Assembly: GCA_017554445.1 (NCBI GenBank)
Contig: JAFZIJ010000016.1
Span: forward strand, 1-64,000
Direction of reading: 5' to 3'
Source: Victivallales bacterium
GTDB taxonomy: Bacteria > Verrucomicrobiota > Lentisphaeria > Oligosphaerales > Oligosphaeraceae
DNA: 64,000 bases
The position numbers were made by a program, and so were the translations under genes. How positions within the stretch are numbered: the stretch's first letter is position 1; each line of letters starts with the position of its first letter. Below the pieces are notes generated by a model. It was not told the origin of the DNA, did no database searches, and saw only the letters and a list, made by a program, of their open reading frames with translations. Below are positions 9,186 through 17,756 of the stretch, piece after piece.

Positions 9186-10004
9186 ATGAGCGAACCATTG
9201 AAGATGTTGTTGTGGCCGGACGGAGCACCTGGAGCGAAAGGCGATGCCGTGGAGGACAAGCCGGATCTGACGTTGTACATGCCTGAGAATTATGATATTA
9301 GCAAGCCGCGTGGCTTGGTTGTCGTGTTGCCTGGTGGCGGTTATCATTTCAAGGCGGCCCATGAAGGCGAACCGATTGCGAAGATGCTGAACGCGGCGGG
9401 GATTCCGGCTGTCGTCGTGCAGTATCGTGTGTCGCCGTATCGCTATCCGATTCCGGCGGAAGACGCACGACGCGCCATTCGTCTTGTGCGCTATCATGCG
9501 GCGGAATGGCATATCGATCCGAATCATGTCGGCATTCTCGGATTTTCCGCCGGAGGTCATTGCGCGGCAACGGCTTCCACGATTTTTGAATCGACCGTGC
9601 TCAATCCGAATGATCCTGTTGATAAAGAATCGTCGCGTCCTGACGCGTTCGTCTCCTGCTATTCCGTCATCACGTTCGGTTTCAAACGTCATGACGGTTC
9701 CATGCACTGCCTGCTGGACGACGCCCATGGCAAGGTTGATCCGAAGATGCAGGAATATCTGTCGTTGGAATATCGTGTAACGCCGCAGACGCCGCCCACA
9801 TTCCTTTGGACGACGTTCGAAGATGATCTTGTTCCCGTGGAGAACACGCTGTATTTCGCCAACGCGTTGCGGGCCAACAACGTTCCGTTCGAACTGCACA
9901 TTTTCCCCAAAGGGCATCATGGCCTTGGACTGGCGGTCGGTAATCCGATTGTCTCTCAGTGGGCGGATCTTTGCACGAAATGGCTGGCTGGACAAGGCTT
10001 TTAA
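9186..10004 (+). CDS. Alpha/beta hydrolase, acetylxylan-esterase/BD-FAE-like
   Basis: A 272-residue cytoplasmic protein. The start is placed at 9186 rather than the upstream in-frame ATG at 9150 because AGAGG lies about 9 bases before it and the product then begins MSEPLKM. The fold is the alpha/beta hydrolase of the acetyl-esterase group: oxyanion loop PGGGYHF (49-55), nucleophile elbow GFSAGGH with Ser121, probable Asp214 in FEDDLVP and His245 in KGHHGLG. These enzymes remove acyl groups from sugars. No signal peptide is visible, so it should act on imported oligosaccharides or monosaccharides. It lies between secreted glycosidases and a sugar isomerase; a poly-T tract precedes the ribosome site. 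Confidence 0.85.
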   Translation: MSEPLKMLLWPDGAPGAKGDAVEDKPDLTLYMPENYDISKPRGLVVVLPGGGYHFKAAHEGEPIAKMLNAAGIPAVVVQYRVSPYRYPIPAEDARRAIRLVRYHAAEWHIDPNHVGILGFSAGGHCAATASTIFESTVLNPNDPVDKESSRPDAFVSCYSVITFGFKRHDGSMHCLLDDAHGKVDPKMQEYLSLEYRVTPQTPPTFLWTTFEDDLVPVENTLYFANALRANNVPFELHIFPKGHHGLGLAVGNPIVSQWADLCTKWLAGQGF

Positions 10005-10200
10005 ACCACGAATGGACGCGAATAAACACTAATTCGGCAGTCCACGGAATACACTGAATAAACAGAAAATAGTGCCTCGCAGACGTCGGCCAGATTGCTG
10101 ATGGCGTTGTGTGAAAATATGATGTGTCAATGAAAAGTAATCGGGATGGCCTCCGTCTGCTCGGCGGTTTCCATACGCTTCGCGTGGAGATTTCTTTGTG
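10005..10200. repeat. Composite intergenic repeat, copy A (diverged)
   Basis: The repeat begins at the stop codon of the esterase with ACCACGAAT-type words (10-bp period), then GTCCACGGAATACACTGAAT, a TGCCTCGCAGACGTCGGC block, and finally GGCCTCCGTCTGCTCGGCGG plus ACGCTTCGCG. The block order matches copies B (11166) and C (17400), with more divergence. It ends just before the ribosome site of the next gene. Confidence 0.7.
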
Positions 10201-10228
10201 AAAAACAAGAAAAGAGGATAAGGATACC

Positions 10229-11161
10229 ATGAAAATCGCGACGACAACGGGCGACTTCAAAGATTATGTGAAACGAGACGACGTCGCTGGTGCCGTGTGG
10301 CTGCTGGCGAAATGCGGCTTCAAGCATATCGATATTGCGTTGGACAGCGTGTTTTACGAAGGCTCGCCCATGCGTTCTGACAACTGGCGTGAATGGGTGG
10401 AAGGCATCCGTGTGGCGGGCGAGGAGGCTGGCGTGGATTTCGTTCAGGCCCATGCTTCCGACGGCTTTTTCGATGAAGGGGCCGAGCGGGATTATCGTAT
10501 CTCCATGCTGAAACGCGAGATGCAGATTTGCAAACTGCTTGGTATACCGGGCATGGTCGTGCATGCGATCTGCCGTCCAAACGGAACACGGGAGGAGTTC
10601 ATGGATGCGAATACGCGTTTCTATGGACAGCTTCTGCCGGAAGCGGAGGCGACTGGCGTGCGCATCTACACGGAAAACACGTGTAGGCAGAACTGTCCGT
10701 CGTATTTTCTTTTCGAAGGCGCTGATTTCAATGAACTTCGCGGCCGTTTGGGCAACCATCCGTTGTTCGGCTGCTGCTGGGATGTTGGCCACGGCAACTG
10801 CCACGGCGTGGACCAGTACAAATCCATCATGGAGATGGGCGACGGCCTGATGGCTGTGCACATTCATGATAATGTCCATGGCTTCGATGCGCATCTGCAG
10901 CCGTTCTGCGGCAACACGAACTACGACGCCATCATCAACGGTCTTGTCGATGGCGGTTTCAAAGGCTATTTCACGCTGGAATCGTTCTCGCTTCCTGTGC
11001 CGAAGACGTTCTGCAACTGCGGTCGTCAGAGCTTCTTGCAGAAAGGGCCTGATTTCGATAGACTTAGCATGCTTCCGTTGGAGTTCAAGATGCGTTCGGA
11101 GACGCTGATGCTGGACATCGTACGCTACATGCTCAAGACCTATAACTGCTTGGAAGAGTAG
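10229..11161 (+). CDS. Sugar phosphate isomerase/epimerase (xylose isomerase-like TIM barrel)
   Basis: A 310-residue cytoplasmic protein of the AP-endonuclease-2/xylose-isomerase-like family. The metal-site residues line up as in the family: Glu149 in IYTENTC, Asp185 and His188 in CWDVGHGN, His211/His213/Asp214 in VHIHDN, and Glu251 in TLESF. A ribosome site (AAGAGGATAAGG) precedes the ATG. Such enzymes interconvert ketoses or aldoses, or oxidised inositols, so a role in processing sugars released by the neighbouring hydrolases is likely. The exact substrate is not visible. It is flanked on both sides by copies of the composite repeat. Confidence 0.83.
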   Translation: MKIATTTGDFKDYVKRDDVAGAVWLLAKCGFKHIDIALDSVFYEGSPMRSDNWREWVEGIRVAGEEAGVDFVQAHASDGFFDEGAERDYRISMLKREMQICKLLGIPGMVVHAICRPNGTREEFMDANTRFYGQLLPEAEATGVRIYTENTCRQNCPSYFLFEGADFNELRGRLGNHPLFGCCWDVGHGNCHGVDQYKSIMEMGDGLMAVHIHDNVHGFDAHLQPFCGNTNYDAIINGLVDGGFKGYFTLESFSLPVPKTFCNCGRQSFLQKGPDFDRLSMLPLEFKMRSETLMLDIVRYMLKTYNCLEE

Positions 11162-11464
11162 TTCTTAACCACGAATTCACACGAATAAACACGAATTGGG
11201 ACAGTCCACTGAATACACGGAAGAAACGGAATGCCTCCCCGCAGGAGCCGACAAAATCAGAAGAATTTTGGTATGTATATGAAATCTAAAGAAGAGAGAG
11301 TATTAACGGCTGCCTGCGGCTCGGCGGTTCGTCACGCTTCGCGCAAGCGCAAACAACGTCATGCGGAAGCTTGAAGTCTATGATCTGTCTGTTCAGGCGG
11401 TCTGAAAACGCTTCTTGCGGGGATCTTATCGCGAAAAACAATAACAATTGAAGAGAGGAAAATC
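11162..11464. repeat. Composite intergenic repeat, copy B, filling a 303-bp gap
   Basis: From 11166: ACCACGAATTCACACGAATA words (10-bp period), then GCCTCCCCGCAGGAGCCGAC (11232-11252), a variable AT-rich spacer, CGGCTGCCTGCGGCTCGGCG (from about 11308), GTCACGCTTCGCGCAAG and ATGCGGAAGCTTGAAG. Several blocks are identical to copy C at 17400 (21, 24, 17 and 16 bp by eye) while the spacers differ. No gene is seen in the gap. The last 40 bases supply the ribosome site (GAGAGGAAAATC) of the next gene. Confidence 0.8.
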
Positions 11465-13375
11465 ATGAGAACATTGCCGTTGATTATGTCCGCATCGTTG
11501 GCGATAGGTGTCTGCATGGCGGAAGATGCGCCGCTAAGGGTTCGCAATGCCGTCCATGGCGTCGTCTGCAGCCTGCCGAATGAACCATTTGGCTATTTCG
11601 GTTGGCCGAGCATCACAAAGCAGGATGACGGAACGCTTTGCGTCGTCGCGTCGGGCCTGCGGCAAGGCCATGTCTGCCCATGGGGGCGGACCATCATCTG
11701 CAAAAGCCGCGACAACGGCAAGACGTGGACCTATCCAAAAGTCATCAACAACACGCCGTTGGACGACCGTGACGCGGGCATCGTGAATCTTGGCGGCAAA
11801 CGCCTTGCGGTGACGTGGTTTACGTCGAACACATGGCAGATCTGGCGGAACCAGAAGAATCCTGACGGCACATGGAAGAACTGGGTGAAGCCGCAGGCGG
11901 ATGTCTTCGAGACATGGACGCCGGAACTGCTTAAGCGTGAACTGGATTCGTGGATTCGTGTCAGCGAGGACGGCGAATATTGGGGCGAACCGCGGAGGGC
12001 TCCTGTCAACACGCCGCACGGATTCATCGTTCTGAAGGATGGTTCATGGCTGTATTTCGGTAAACGGTGGCTCATGGAAGGCGAAGGCGTCATGTGGACG
12101 ATGCGCGGCGATACAGAGATCTGCGCGGCGCGTTCGACGGACGAAGGCCGCCATTGGGAGATGCTTGGCAACGTGCCGCGGCCGGAAGGTGTTCTCGGAG
12201 AACAATGTCACGAGCCGCATGTCATTGAACTGAATGACGGCAGCCTGCTGGGCGTTGTCCGCGTGGAACTTCCGTTCCGTACGATGGTTACGCGTTCGAG
12301 TGACGGCGGCAAGACATGGTCGGTGATGGAGGAGGTCGGTGCCCACGGCGCGCCGCCGCATCTGATGCGACATTCATCCGGAGCGATTGTCTGCGTCTAT
12401 GGCTATCGTCAGCAGCCGTATGGACAGCGCTGCATGATTTCGAACGATGAAGGGAAGACGTGGAAGACGGACATCATCATCCGCGAAGACGGGCCGAGCG
12501 GTGATCTGGGCTATCCAGCCTCCGTCGAACTGCTGGATGGTTCGATTCTAACCATTTATTACCAATATCTTGCGAATCAGAACAAGGCTTCCATCCTCTG
12601 GACACGATGGAATCTGCCGACGGAAGAGGAAGCCAAATTCAACACGGAGACGTTGGAGCAGAATGAGCTGGAAGTCAACCGCCGTTATTTCTTCAACGAC
12701 TGCGAATGCCGCATCATGGCGTCGCCAAACTATGATCCGAAATCAGGCAAAGTGGCCATGACGTTCAGCGGCCGCGGCAATACGCCGTTTTTGTCCAATT
12801 TGGATTCAGTTGATGCGGTGGATTTCAGACGTAAGTTGTTGGCAGAAGGCTATATGATCATCATTCCGTTCTGCGGCGGGAACTCATGGGGAAGCGTCGA
12901 TGCGACGACGAAAGCCCTCAAATCGTTGGAACATCTGGAGAAAGACGCGGGCTTTCCCATTCCCGAACGCATCCCTGTGTTCGGTTATTCCATGGGCGGT
13001 TTGGCCGTGTTGATGTTCGCGGCGCGCCATCCTGAACGCGTTTCGAAAGTTGTGAATTTCTTCGGTGCGATTGATTTGGCGGATATGGCGAAACGCATTG
13101 ACGCATACGCTCCGCTCATCCACGAACTGTATCCCGACGAAGCGGCATTGAAGGCGGCGTCACCTTTGAACTACGGTAAGACATTGGCGCAGTTCCCGAT
13201 ACGAATCTACCACGGCGCAAAAGACCAGTTGGTTCCGATGTCATATTCGACTCGTTTGGAGGCTGTTCTGAAAAAGAACGGCGGCAAGGTGGATCTCGTG
13301 GTCATACCGGAAGTCGGCCATGAAAACGCCATCATGAAATACATGGCGGATGATTTTATAAAGTTTTTGAAATGA
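11465..13375 (+). CDS. Secreted Asp-box sialidase-like protein fused to alpha/beta hydrolase
   Basis: A 636-residue exported protein with a signal peptide ending at GVCMA|EDAP. Residues 25-390 form a BNR/Asp-box beta-propeller with four Asp boxes (SRDNGKTW, STDEGRHW, SSDGGKTW, SNDEGKTW), as in exo-sialidases; the usual FRIP motif is replaced by WPSIT. After a short linker (NPNYDPKSG-like), residues 410-636 form a complete alpha/beta hydrolase with Ser509 in GYSMGG, Asp587 in GAKDQLV and His619 in EVGHEN. One polypeptide therefore joins a glycosidase-like and an esterase-like domain, which would suit O-acylated sialic acids or similar esterified terminal sugars. That substrate is inferred. The frame is uninterrupted across the junction, with no stop in between. 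Confidence 0.82.
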   Translation: MRTLPLIMSASLAIGVCMAEDAPLRVRNAVHGVVCSLPNEPFGYFGWPSITKQDDGTLCVVASGLRQGHVCPWGRTIICKSRDNGKTWTYPKVINNTPLDDRDAGIVNLGGKRLAVTWFTSNTWQIWRNQKNPDGTWKNWVKPQADVFETWTPELLKRELDSWIRVSEDGEYWGEPRRAPVNTPHGFIVLKDGSWLYFGKRWLMEGEGVMWTMRGDTEICAARSTDEGRHWEMLGNVPRPEGVLGEQCHEPHVIELNDGSLLGVVRVELPFRTMVTRSSDGGKTWSVMEEVGAHGAPPHLMRHSSGAIVCVYGYRQQPYGQRCMISNDEGKTWKTDIIIREDGPSGDLGYPASVELLDGSILTIYYQYLANQNKASILWTRWNLPTEEEAKFNTETLEQNELEVNRRYFFNDCECRIMASPNYDPKSGKVAMTFSGRGNTPFLSNLDSVDAVDFRRKLLAEGYMIIIPFCGGNSWGSVDATTKALKSLEHLEKDAGFPIPERIPVFGYSMGGLAVLMFAARHPERVSKVVNFFGAIDLADMAKRIDAYAPLIHELYPDEAALKAASPLNYGKTLAQFPIRIYHGAKDQLVPMSYSTRLEAVLKKNGGKVDLVVIPEVGHENAIMKYMADDFIKFLK

Positions 13376-13395
13376 GTTTGTTATAAAACTCAAGC

Positions 13396-13465
13396 CTCAC
13401 GTCTCTCGTTTCATGTCCAAAATTGACATGAGACATGAGACGAGAGACGTGAGACTGTGTTTTTT
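13396..13465. terminator. Heptamer hairpin, bidirectional terminator candidate
   Basis: CTCACGTCTCTCG (13396-13408) pairs perfectly with CGAGAGACGTGAG (13441-13453), with a second inner step CATGTC/GACATG. A T-run follows on the plus strand (13460-13465). The right arm is built of GACATGA, GACATGA, GACGAGA, GACGTGA at exact 7-bp spacing. It lies between the convergent genes ending at 13375 and 13525, so it can terminate both. Confidence 0.75.
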
Positions 13466-13524
13466 AACGCAGAGACGCGGATGTGCGGAGGCACGGAGGC
13501 GCCGATAAGCAGAGATGCAACGGT

Positions 13525-15378
13525 TTAGCGATTGATGGTTATCTTGGTTGCCCCTTCCAGATAGACGAGTTGCGTTGTGACTTTCAAGGTGCCGTTCGGG
13601 ATGACGATGGAGTTGCCGTTCATGTTATAGGCGTTCCGGATGGCGCCTTCGACGGACAGCTTGCAGTCGATGGGGGCGGCGGGTGTCCAGATGGCGCTGA
13701 CGGGCGTGCCGTCGGGCTTCGTCCATGACGTCTGGTAGATGTTGTTCGTGACTGTCAGTTCGGGGCGTGTGGAGCCGCTGGGGCACATTTTTGCAAGTGC
13801 CTGGTATGTATAGAACGACGGCTTCTGCGAGAGGTCGCGGTGGACGATGCCGAAATGATGTTCGCGCTCCGTGGGATCGCCTTCCCATGAGCGGAAATTG
13901 TACCAGAAGACGCGGTCGATGCCGAGGGCGAAGGCCAAAAGAAATGTGCGCGGAAGGTCTTCCGCCTGTGTCTCCAACGAGACGCATTCGTTGATCTGCA
14001 TGTTCGTGCAGGCGAGAATGTTGCCTTTCAGATCGCTGTTCAGTTCATAGAGGGCGATGATCGGGGCGGAGAAATCCTTGTCACCCGCGAGAACGATCGG
14101 CGTCATCTTGTCGCCTTCTTTCAGATTGCGGCCGTCCAGAAAGCGGACATCTCTGTTTCCTTTCCAGTCGGCCTTCAGAGATTCGAAGCCGGCGGCGGCT
14201 TTGGCGAACGTCATTCTTTCGGGCGTGCCTTTGTGCGTCCACCAGGAAGTCCATGCAATGTGGAAACTTGCGACATCGCGGTCGTTGACCTGCACTTGTT
14301 TCACGGAGCCGTCCGGCTGGATCTGGATGTCGTAGTAGAACGGCAGTCCGGACGGGAGGACGATGGTGCCGCCTTTCGCCATGTAGGCGCGGAGGGCGTC
14401 ATGGTATTTGGCGGGGAAGGCTTCGCCGCCGCAGGGGACGAGAACGGGGCATTCCGCAGGGGAGAGCGCGGCGATTTCGTCCAATGTCACGGAACGGATG
14501 CCGTTGAAGAAATGGTTCCCGTAGGAGGGAGTGCGCTGGAAAGCCGTCTTTTGATCTGAAACGACGGCGAGTGGATATTTCTTTTCGGCGATGCCGAGAT
14601 GCTTGAAGGCGGCGACGAACGCATCGTCGTTCTGCTTGTTCTGTTCGGCGGTTGACCAGCCGATCTCCGTGATCCAGATGGGCTTGTGGGCGACGCCGTA
14701 TTTCGCCATAAGTTCCTTCAACTGCTTGAGTTGCGGAATCATATTCTCCGGCGTGCCGTGCCAGTTGTAGGGATGGACGTTCATGATGTCGAAATAGGGG
14801 GCCGCACCCGCCTTCAGCGTCGCTTCGATATAGCCGAAGGGAACGCCCGCCGTTCCGCCGTAAAGCACTTGCAGGTCGGGATCTATGGCTTTGATTGTTT
14901 CATAGCTGCGTTTCAGGAGCGGCGTGTAGTCTTCACCGCGAGCGGGTCTGTCCCAAAAGCCGTTCTGCTCGTTCCAGACTTCCCAGTAACGGATGTCCTT
15001 AGCGTAGCGGCTGACGGTCTTCTGGACGTATTCCGCCCACAAATCGAGATTCTTGTAGGCGGGATGGGCCCATTTGACATCGTAGTCCAGAATCGGCAAG
15101 ATATTAACGTTGGCGGCCTTGGAGAGGGTGATCAATTTGTCGAGATGGCCGTAGTTCCATGTCTCCTGATTCGGCTGGATGCCGCCCCAGTCGTAGTCCG
15201 TGCGGACCCAATTGACGGGAATTTCGGAGAGGCGTTTGAACTCGTCCGTTGCGACGGCGAGTTCGCCGCGGCTGACATGTGCGCAGATGGCATACGGATC
15301 TTGCAGACGGTCGGCGGCATGGCTTGTGGCGGCGAGGCCGCTCAGGCAGATGATAAGGCTGAGAGAGAGGTTTTTCAT
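13525..15378 (-). CDS. Secreted GH39-like (clan GH-A) glycoside hydrolase
   Basis: A 617-residue exported protein with a signal peptide ending at AATSHA|ADRL. The TIM barrel runs from about 28 to 290. Acid/base Glu137 lies in EVWNEQNGFW and the nucleophile Glu238 in WITEIGWST, the spacing of GH39/GH5-like barrels. From about 300 a Rossmann-like segment (CPVLVPCGGE, YMAKGGTIVLPSG) resembles the glutamine-amidotransferase-like domain found in beta-galactosidase-type enzymes. The C-terminus is beta-rich. Substrates in this group include beta-xylosides and iduronides; an acidic glycan would fit the neighbours, but this is inference. It is 26 bp downstream of cdsA on the same strand, probably by chance. 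Confidence 0.85.
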   Translation of the reverse strand: MKNLSLSLIICLSGLAATSHAADRLQDPYAICAHVSRGELAVATDEFKRLSEIPVNWVRTDYDWGGIQPNQETWNYGHLDKLITLSKAANVNILPILDYDVKWAHPAYKNLDLWAEYVQKTVSRYAKDIRYWEVWNEQNGFWDRPARGEDYTPLLKRSYETIKAIDPDLQVLYGGTAGVPFGYIEATLKAGAAPYFDIMNVHPYNWHGTPENMIPQLKQLKELMAKYGVAHKPIWITEIGWSTAEQNKQNDDAFVAAFKHLGIAEKKYPLAVVSDQKTAFQRTPSYGNHFFNGIRSVTLDEIAALSPAECPVLVPCGGEAFPAKYHDALRAYMAKGGTIVLPSGLPFYYDIQIQPDGSVKQVQVNDRDVASFHIAWTSWWTHKGTPERMTFAKAAAGFESLKADWKGNRDVRFLDGRNLKEGDKMTPIVLAGDKDFSAPIIALYELNSDLKGNILACTNMQINECVSLETQAEDLPRTFLLAFALGIDRVFWYNFRSWEGDPTEREHHFGIVHRDLSQKPSFYTYQALAKMCPSGSTRPELTVTNNIYQTSWTKPDGTPVSAIWTPAAPIDCKLSVEGAIRNAYNMNGNSIVIPNGTLKVTTQLVYLEGATKITINR

Positions 15379-15404
15379 GATGGAAGTGCCTTTTGTATAG
15401 GTTA

Positions 15405-16391
15405 TTATTGGTTGAATTTCATGATCTGTGCGGCTTGGTTTGCTATCGCGAAATTGAGATAGGCGTAGAAGAGCGGAGCTACGAAAATCAATGAATCAAG
15501 TGTGTCGAGAATGCCACCGATGCCTGGCAGATTTCCCGAATCCTTGGCTCCAGCGGCGCGTTTCAAGGCGGATTCCGCCAAATCACCGAGGAGTCCGATG
15601 ACGGACGCAAGAATGCCGATGACAATGACTTCCGCAATTCCAAACACTTTCACGCCGTTGATGGAGACGGAGGCTGGCCAGCAGAAATAGCAGATGAGTG
15701 CGGTCACGACGGAGGCGACGGTGCCGCCGATGAGGCCTTCCCAACTCTTCTTGGGGCTGACAAGCGGGATGAGCTTGTGGTTGCCTTCAGGCCGTTTCGC
15801 CGTCCATGAGCCAGCCGCAAATGCCCCTGTGTCCGCAATTTTCGTGACAAGAATCATGAAAAATAGGATGGGGCGCATGTCCATCTTGGGGGTGGGGTAA
15901 TAATAGAAGATTTTGGGAATGAACATCAACGACCATGGGATGAAAATGGTGGCGCCGATGGACGCCAACGTGCCGTTGACATTTTCCTTTGTCGGCGCGT
16001 CTTTGAAGCAGATGCAGAATGCGGCGAGAACGACCAGTCCGATTGATATTTGATTGAGAAGTGAGAGCATTGAACCGAGAGAACGCATGATCAGCCACGG
16101 CATTTCAGTCAATGGCGCGGAGCCATCAAAGGTATTTCTCCAATGCAACTGGCTCAAAAATAGATGCAGGTGTGGCAGAAGGAAGGAAGCAAGCCCATAG
16201 ACGACGGCGACGATTTCCAATTCCTTCTTGTGCGGCGGATTCAGAAGTTCAAATGTCTCGTGGCACGCTAGAAAGAGCATGAGCGTGGCAACGGGAAGAA
16301 AAAGCAACCGTCCATATTCAAACGGCAGGAAGAAGCAGAGGGCGATGACGACGATGATTGGAATGGCGGACTTGAGTCTATCGATGAGCAT
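15405..16391 (-). CDS. cdsA: Phosphatidate cytidylyltransferase
   Basis: A 328-residue integral membrane enzyme making CDP-diacylglycerol from phosphatidate and CTP, the entry step to phospholipids. About eight hydrophobic segments run from residue 10 to the end. The CdsA signature is near the C-terminus: SALKRAAGAKDSGN followed by LPGIGGILDTLDS. Compared with the proteobacterial signature, the His of PGHGG is Ile, one residue is missing before PG, and the DR is DT. As far as I recall this variant is usual in PVC bacteria, so it is a lineage hint rather than damage. The next gene (16517) is divergent across a 125-bp AT-rich gap. Confidence 0.92.
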   Translation of the reverse strand: MLIDRLKSAIPIIVVIALCFFLPFEYGRLLFLPVATLMLFLACHETFELLNPPHKKELEIVAVVYGLASFLLPHLHLFLSQLHWRNTFDGSAPLTEMPWLIMRSLGSMLSLLNQISIGLVVLAAFCICFKDAPTKENVNGTLASIGATIFIPWSLMFIPKIFYYYPTPKMDMRPILFFMILVTKIADTGAFAAGSWTAKRPEGNHKLIPLVSPKKSWEGLIGGTVASVVTALICYFCWPASVSINGVKVFGIAEVIVIGILASVIGLLGDLAESALKRAAGAKDSGNLPGIGGILDTLDSLIFVAPLFYAYLNFAIANQAAQIMKFNQ

Positions 16392-16516
16392 GAATGAAAT
16401 TCCTGTGATTTTGTCGGATTTTATTGAAGATAACGGAATATGTTATATTTTAGTATATAAATGAAAGAGTTCAAATGGACATTTGTCGTCAAATGCCGCA
16501 AAAAACAGGAGACAAG

Positions 16517-17386
16517 ATGGATTTTCCGTCGGCGAAATTGCTGACAAGCATGCAGAATCCGCTGGTGAAGCAGGTTGCGAAATGGCGGGACCGCCACGAC
16601 CGCGACGCGGATCAAAAGGTGCTGATCGAAGGTTATCGTGCGTTGACGCGCGCGATGGCGGGCCAATATCCGATTGAGCAGCTGTTTATCTGCCCGGAAT
16701 GGTTCCAAGGCGAGAACGAAGGGACGCTGATTGAGGCAGTCTGCAAGCAGGGCGCGAAACTTTATCAAGTTGGCAAAGAGGCATTTGTGAAAATGACCTA
16801 CCGCGACCGGCCGGAAGGGCTGCTGGGCGTCGGACCGCAGATCCACCATACATTGGACGATTTGCCGAAACTCGATCGTCCTGCGTTCTATCTTGTTGCG
16901 GAGCAGATAGAAAAGCCCGGCAATCTGGGCACGATGCTACGCAGCGCGGACGCGGCGGGCGTCGATGGCTTGATCTTGTGCGATCCCGTGACGGATTTGT
17001 ACAATCCAAACGTCGTTCGTGCGAGCACGGGCGTGCTGTTCACGCTGCCGATTGCGGAGGCGTCGTCGGAAGAGACGCTGAAGTGGTTGCGCAAGAACGG
17101 CGTGAAGATTTTGTCGGCGACGCCGCACACGGAGAATCTGTTCACGGATGTGGCGATGACGACGCCGTTGGCGGTGGCCGTCGGCGCGGAGCAGTTCGGG
17201 CTGAGCGACTTGTGGATGAACGAGGCGGATTTGCAAGTGCGGTTGCCGATGATGGGCGCGGCTGATTCGCTGAATGTCGCGACGGCGACGACGATTCTGT
17301 TGTACGAAGCGTTGCGGCAACGGCTTGCGGCGGGAATCGTGAAGGATACGGGCATGGTTGTCGATCCGAACCATGGAAGGCAATAG
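16517..17386 (+). CDS. SpoU/TrmH-family RNA 2'-O-methyltransferase
   Basis: A 289-residue SPOUT-fold methyltransferase. The start is set at 16517 because AGGAG lies 5 bp upstream (16507-16511); the in-frame ATG at 16475 lacks one. The N-terminal 100 residues form an RNA-binding domain (SMQNPLVKQVAKWRDR, VLIEGYRAL). The three SpoU motifs follow: EKPGNLGTMLRSADAAG, VGAEQFGLS and LPMMGAADSLNVA, which form the knotted SAM site. Relatives methylate ribose in rRNA or tRNA (RlmB, TsnR, TrmH). The target base cannot be chosen from sequence alone. Confidence 0.92.
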   Translation: MDFPSAKLLTSMQNPLVKQVAKWRDRHDRDADQKVLIEGYRALTRAMAGQYPIEQLFICPEWFQGENEGTLIEAVCKQGAKLYQVGKEAFVKMTYRDRPEGLLGVGPQIHHTLDDLPKLDRPAFYLVAEQIEKPGNLGTMLRSADAAGVDGLILCDPVTDLYNPNVVRASTGVLFTLPIAEASSEETLKWLRKNGVKILSATPHTENLFTDVAMTTPLAVAVGAEQFGLSDLWMNEADLQVRLPMMGAADSLNVATATTILLYEALRQRLAAGIVKDTGMVVDPNHGRQ

Positions 17387-17756
17387 CTAAGTCGTTTATT
17401 AATAACCACGAATGGACACGAATGCACACGAATTTTAATCAAACCACAGATCACACGGATCACACAGATTGCCTCCCCGCAGGAGCCGACAATCGCAAGA
17501 AGGCTTGATTAAAGATGACAAAATTCAAATGGGAAAGAAAATCAACGGCTGCCTGCGGCTCGGCGGTCTGTCACGCTTCGCGCAAGTGCTAACAACATCA
17601 TGCGGAAGCTTGAAGGTAATCGTTTGCTAGCTCTAGTTGGCTTCCGGCGAATTGGCGGTTTTCAGTCGCTTCGCGCGACAGGAAAAGACAATGCAAAATT
17701 TTTAATATCCAGAATATCAAGAATATAACGTTAATATAAGAGTAAAGAAAGGGCTT
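17387..17756. repeat. Composite intergenic repeat, copy C, filling a 370-bp gap
   Basis: From 17400: ACCACGAATGGACACGAATG words (10-bp period), CACAGATCACACGGATCACA words (9-bp period), then GCCTCCCCGCAGGAGCCGAC, a variable spacer, CGGCTGCCTGCGGCTCGGCG, GTCACGCTTCGCGCAAG and ATGCGGAAGCTTGAAG. It closes with a further TTCCGGCGAATTGGCGG / TCGCTTCGCGCGACAGG pair. Block order and sequence match copy B at 11166. No gene is seen here. Confidence 0.82.

Noticed and set aside
9126-9995. 289-residue frame antisense to the esterase
   Set aside because: No motif, Arg-rich. The esterase triad lies on the other strand.
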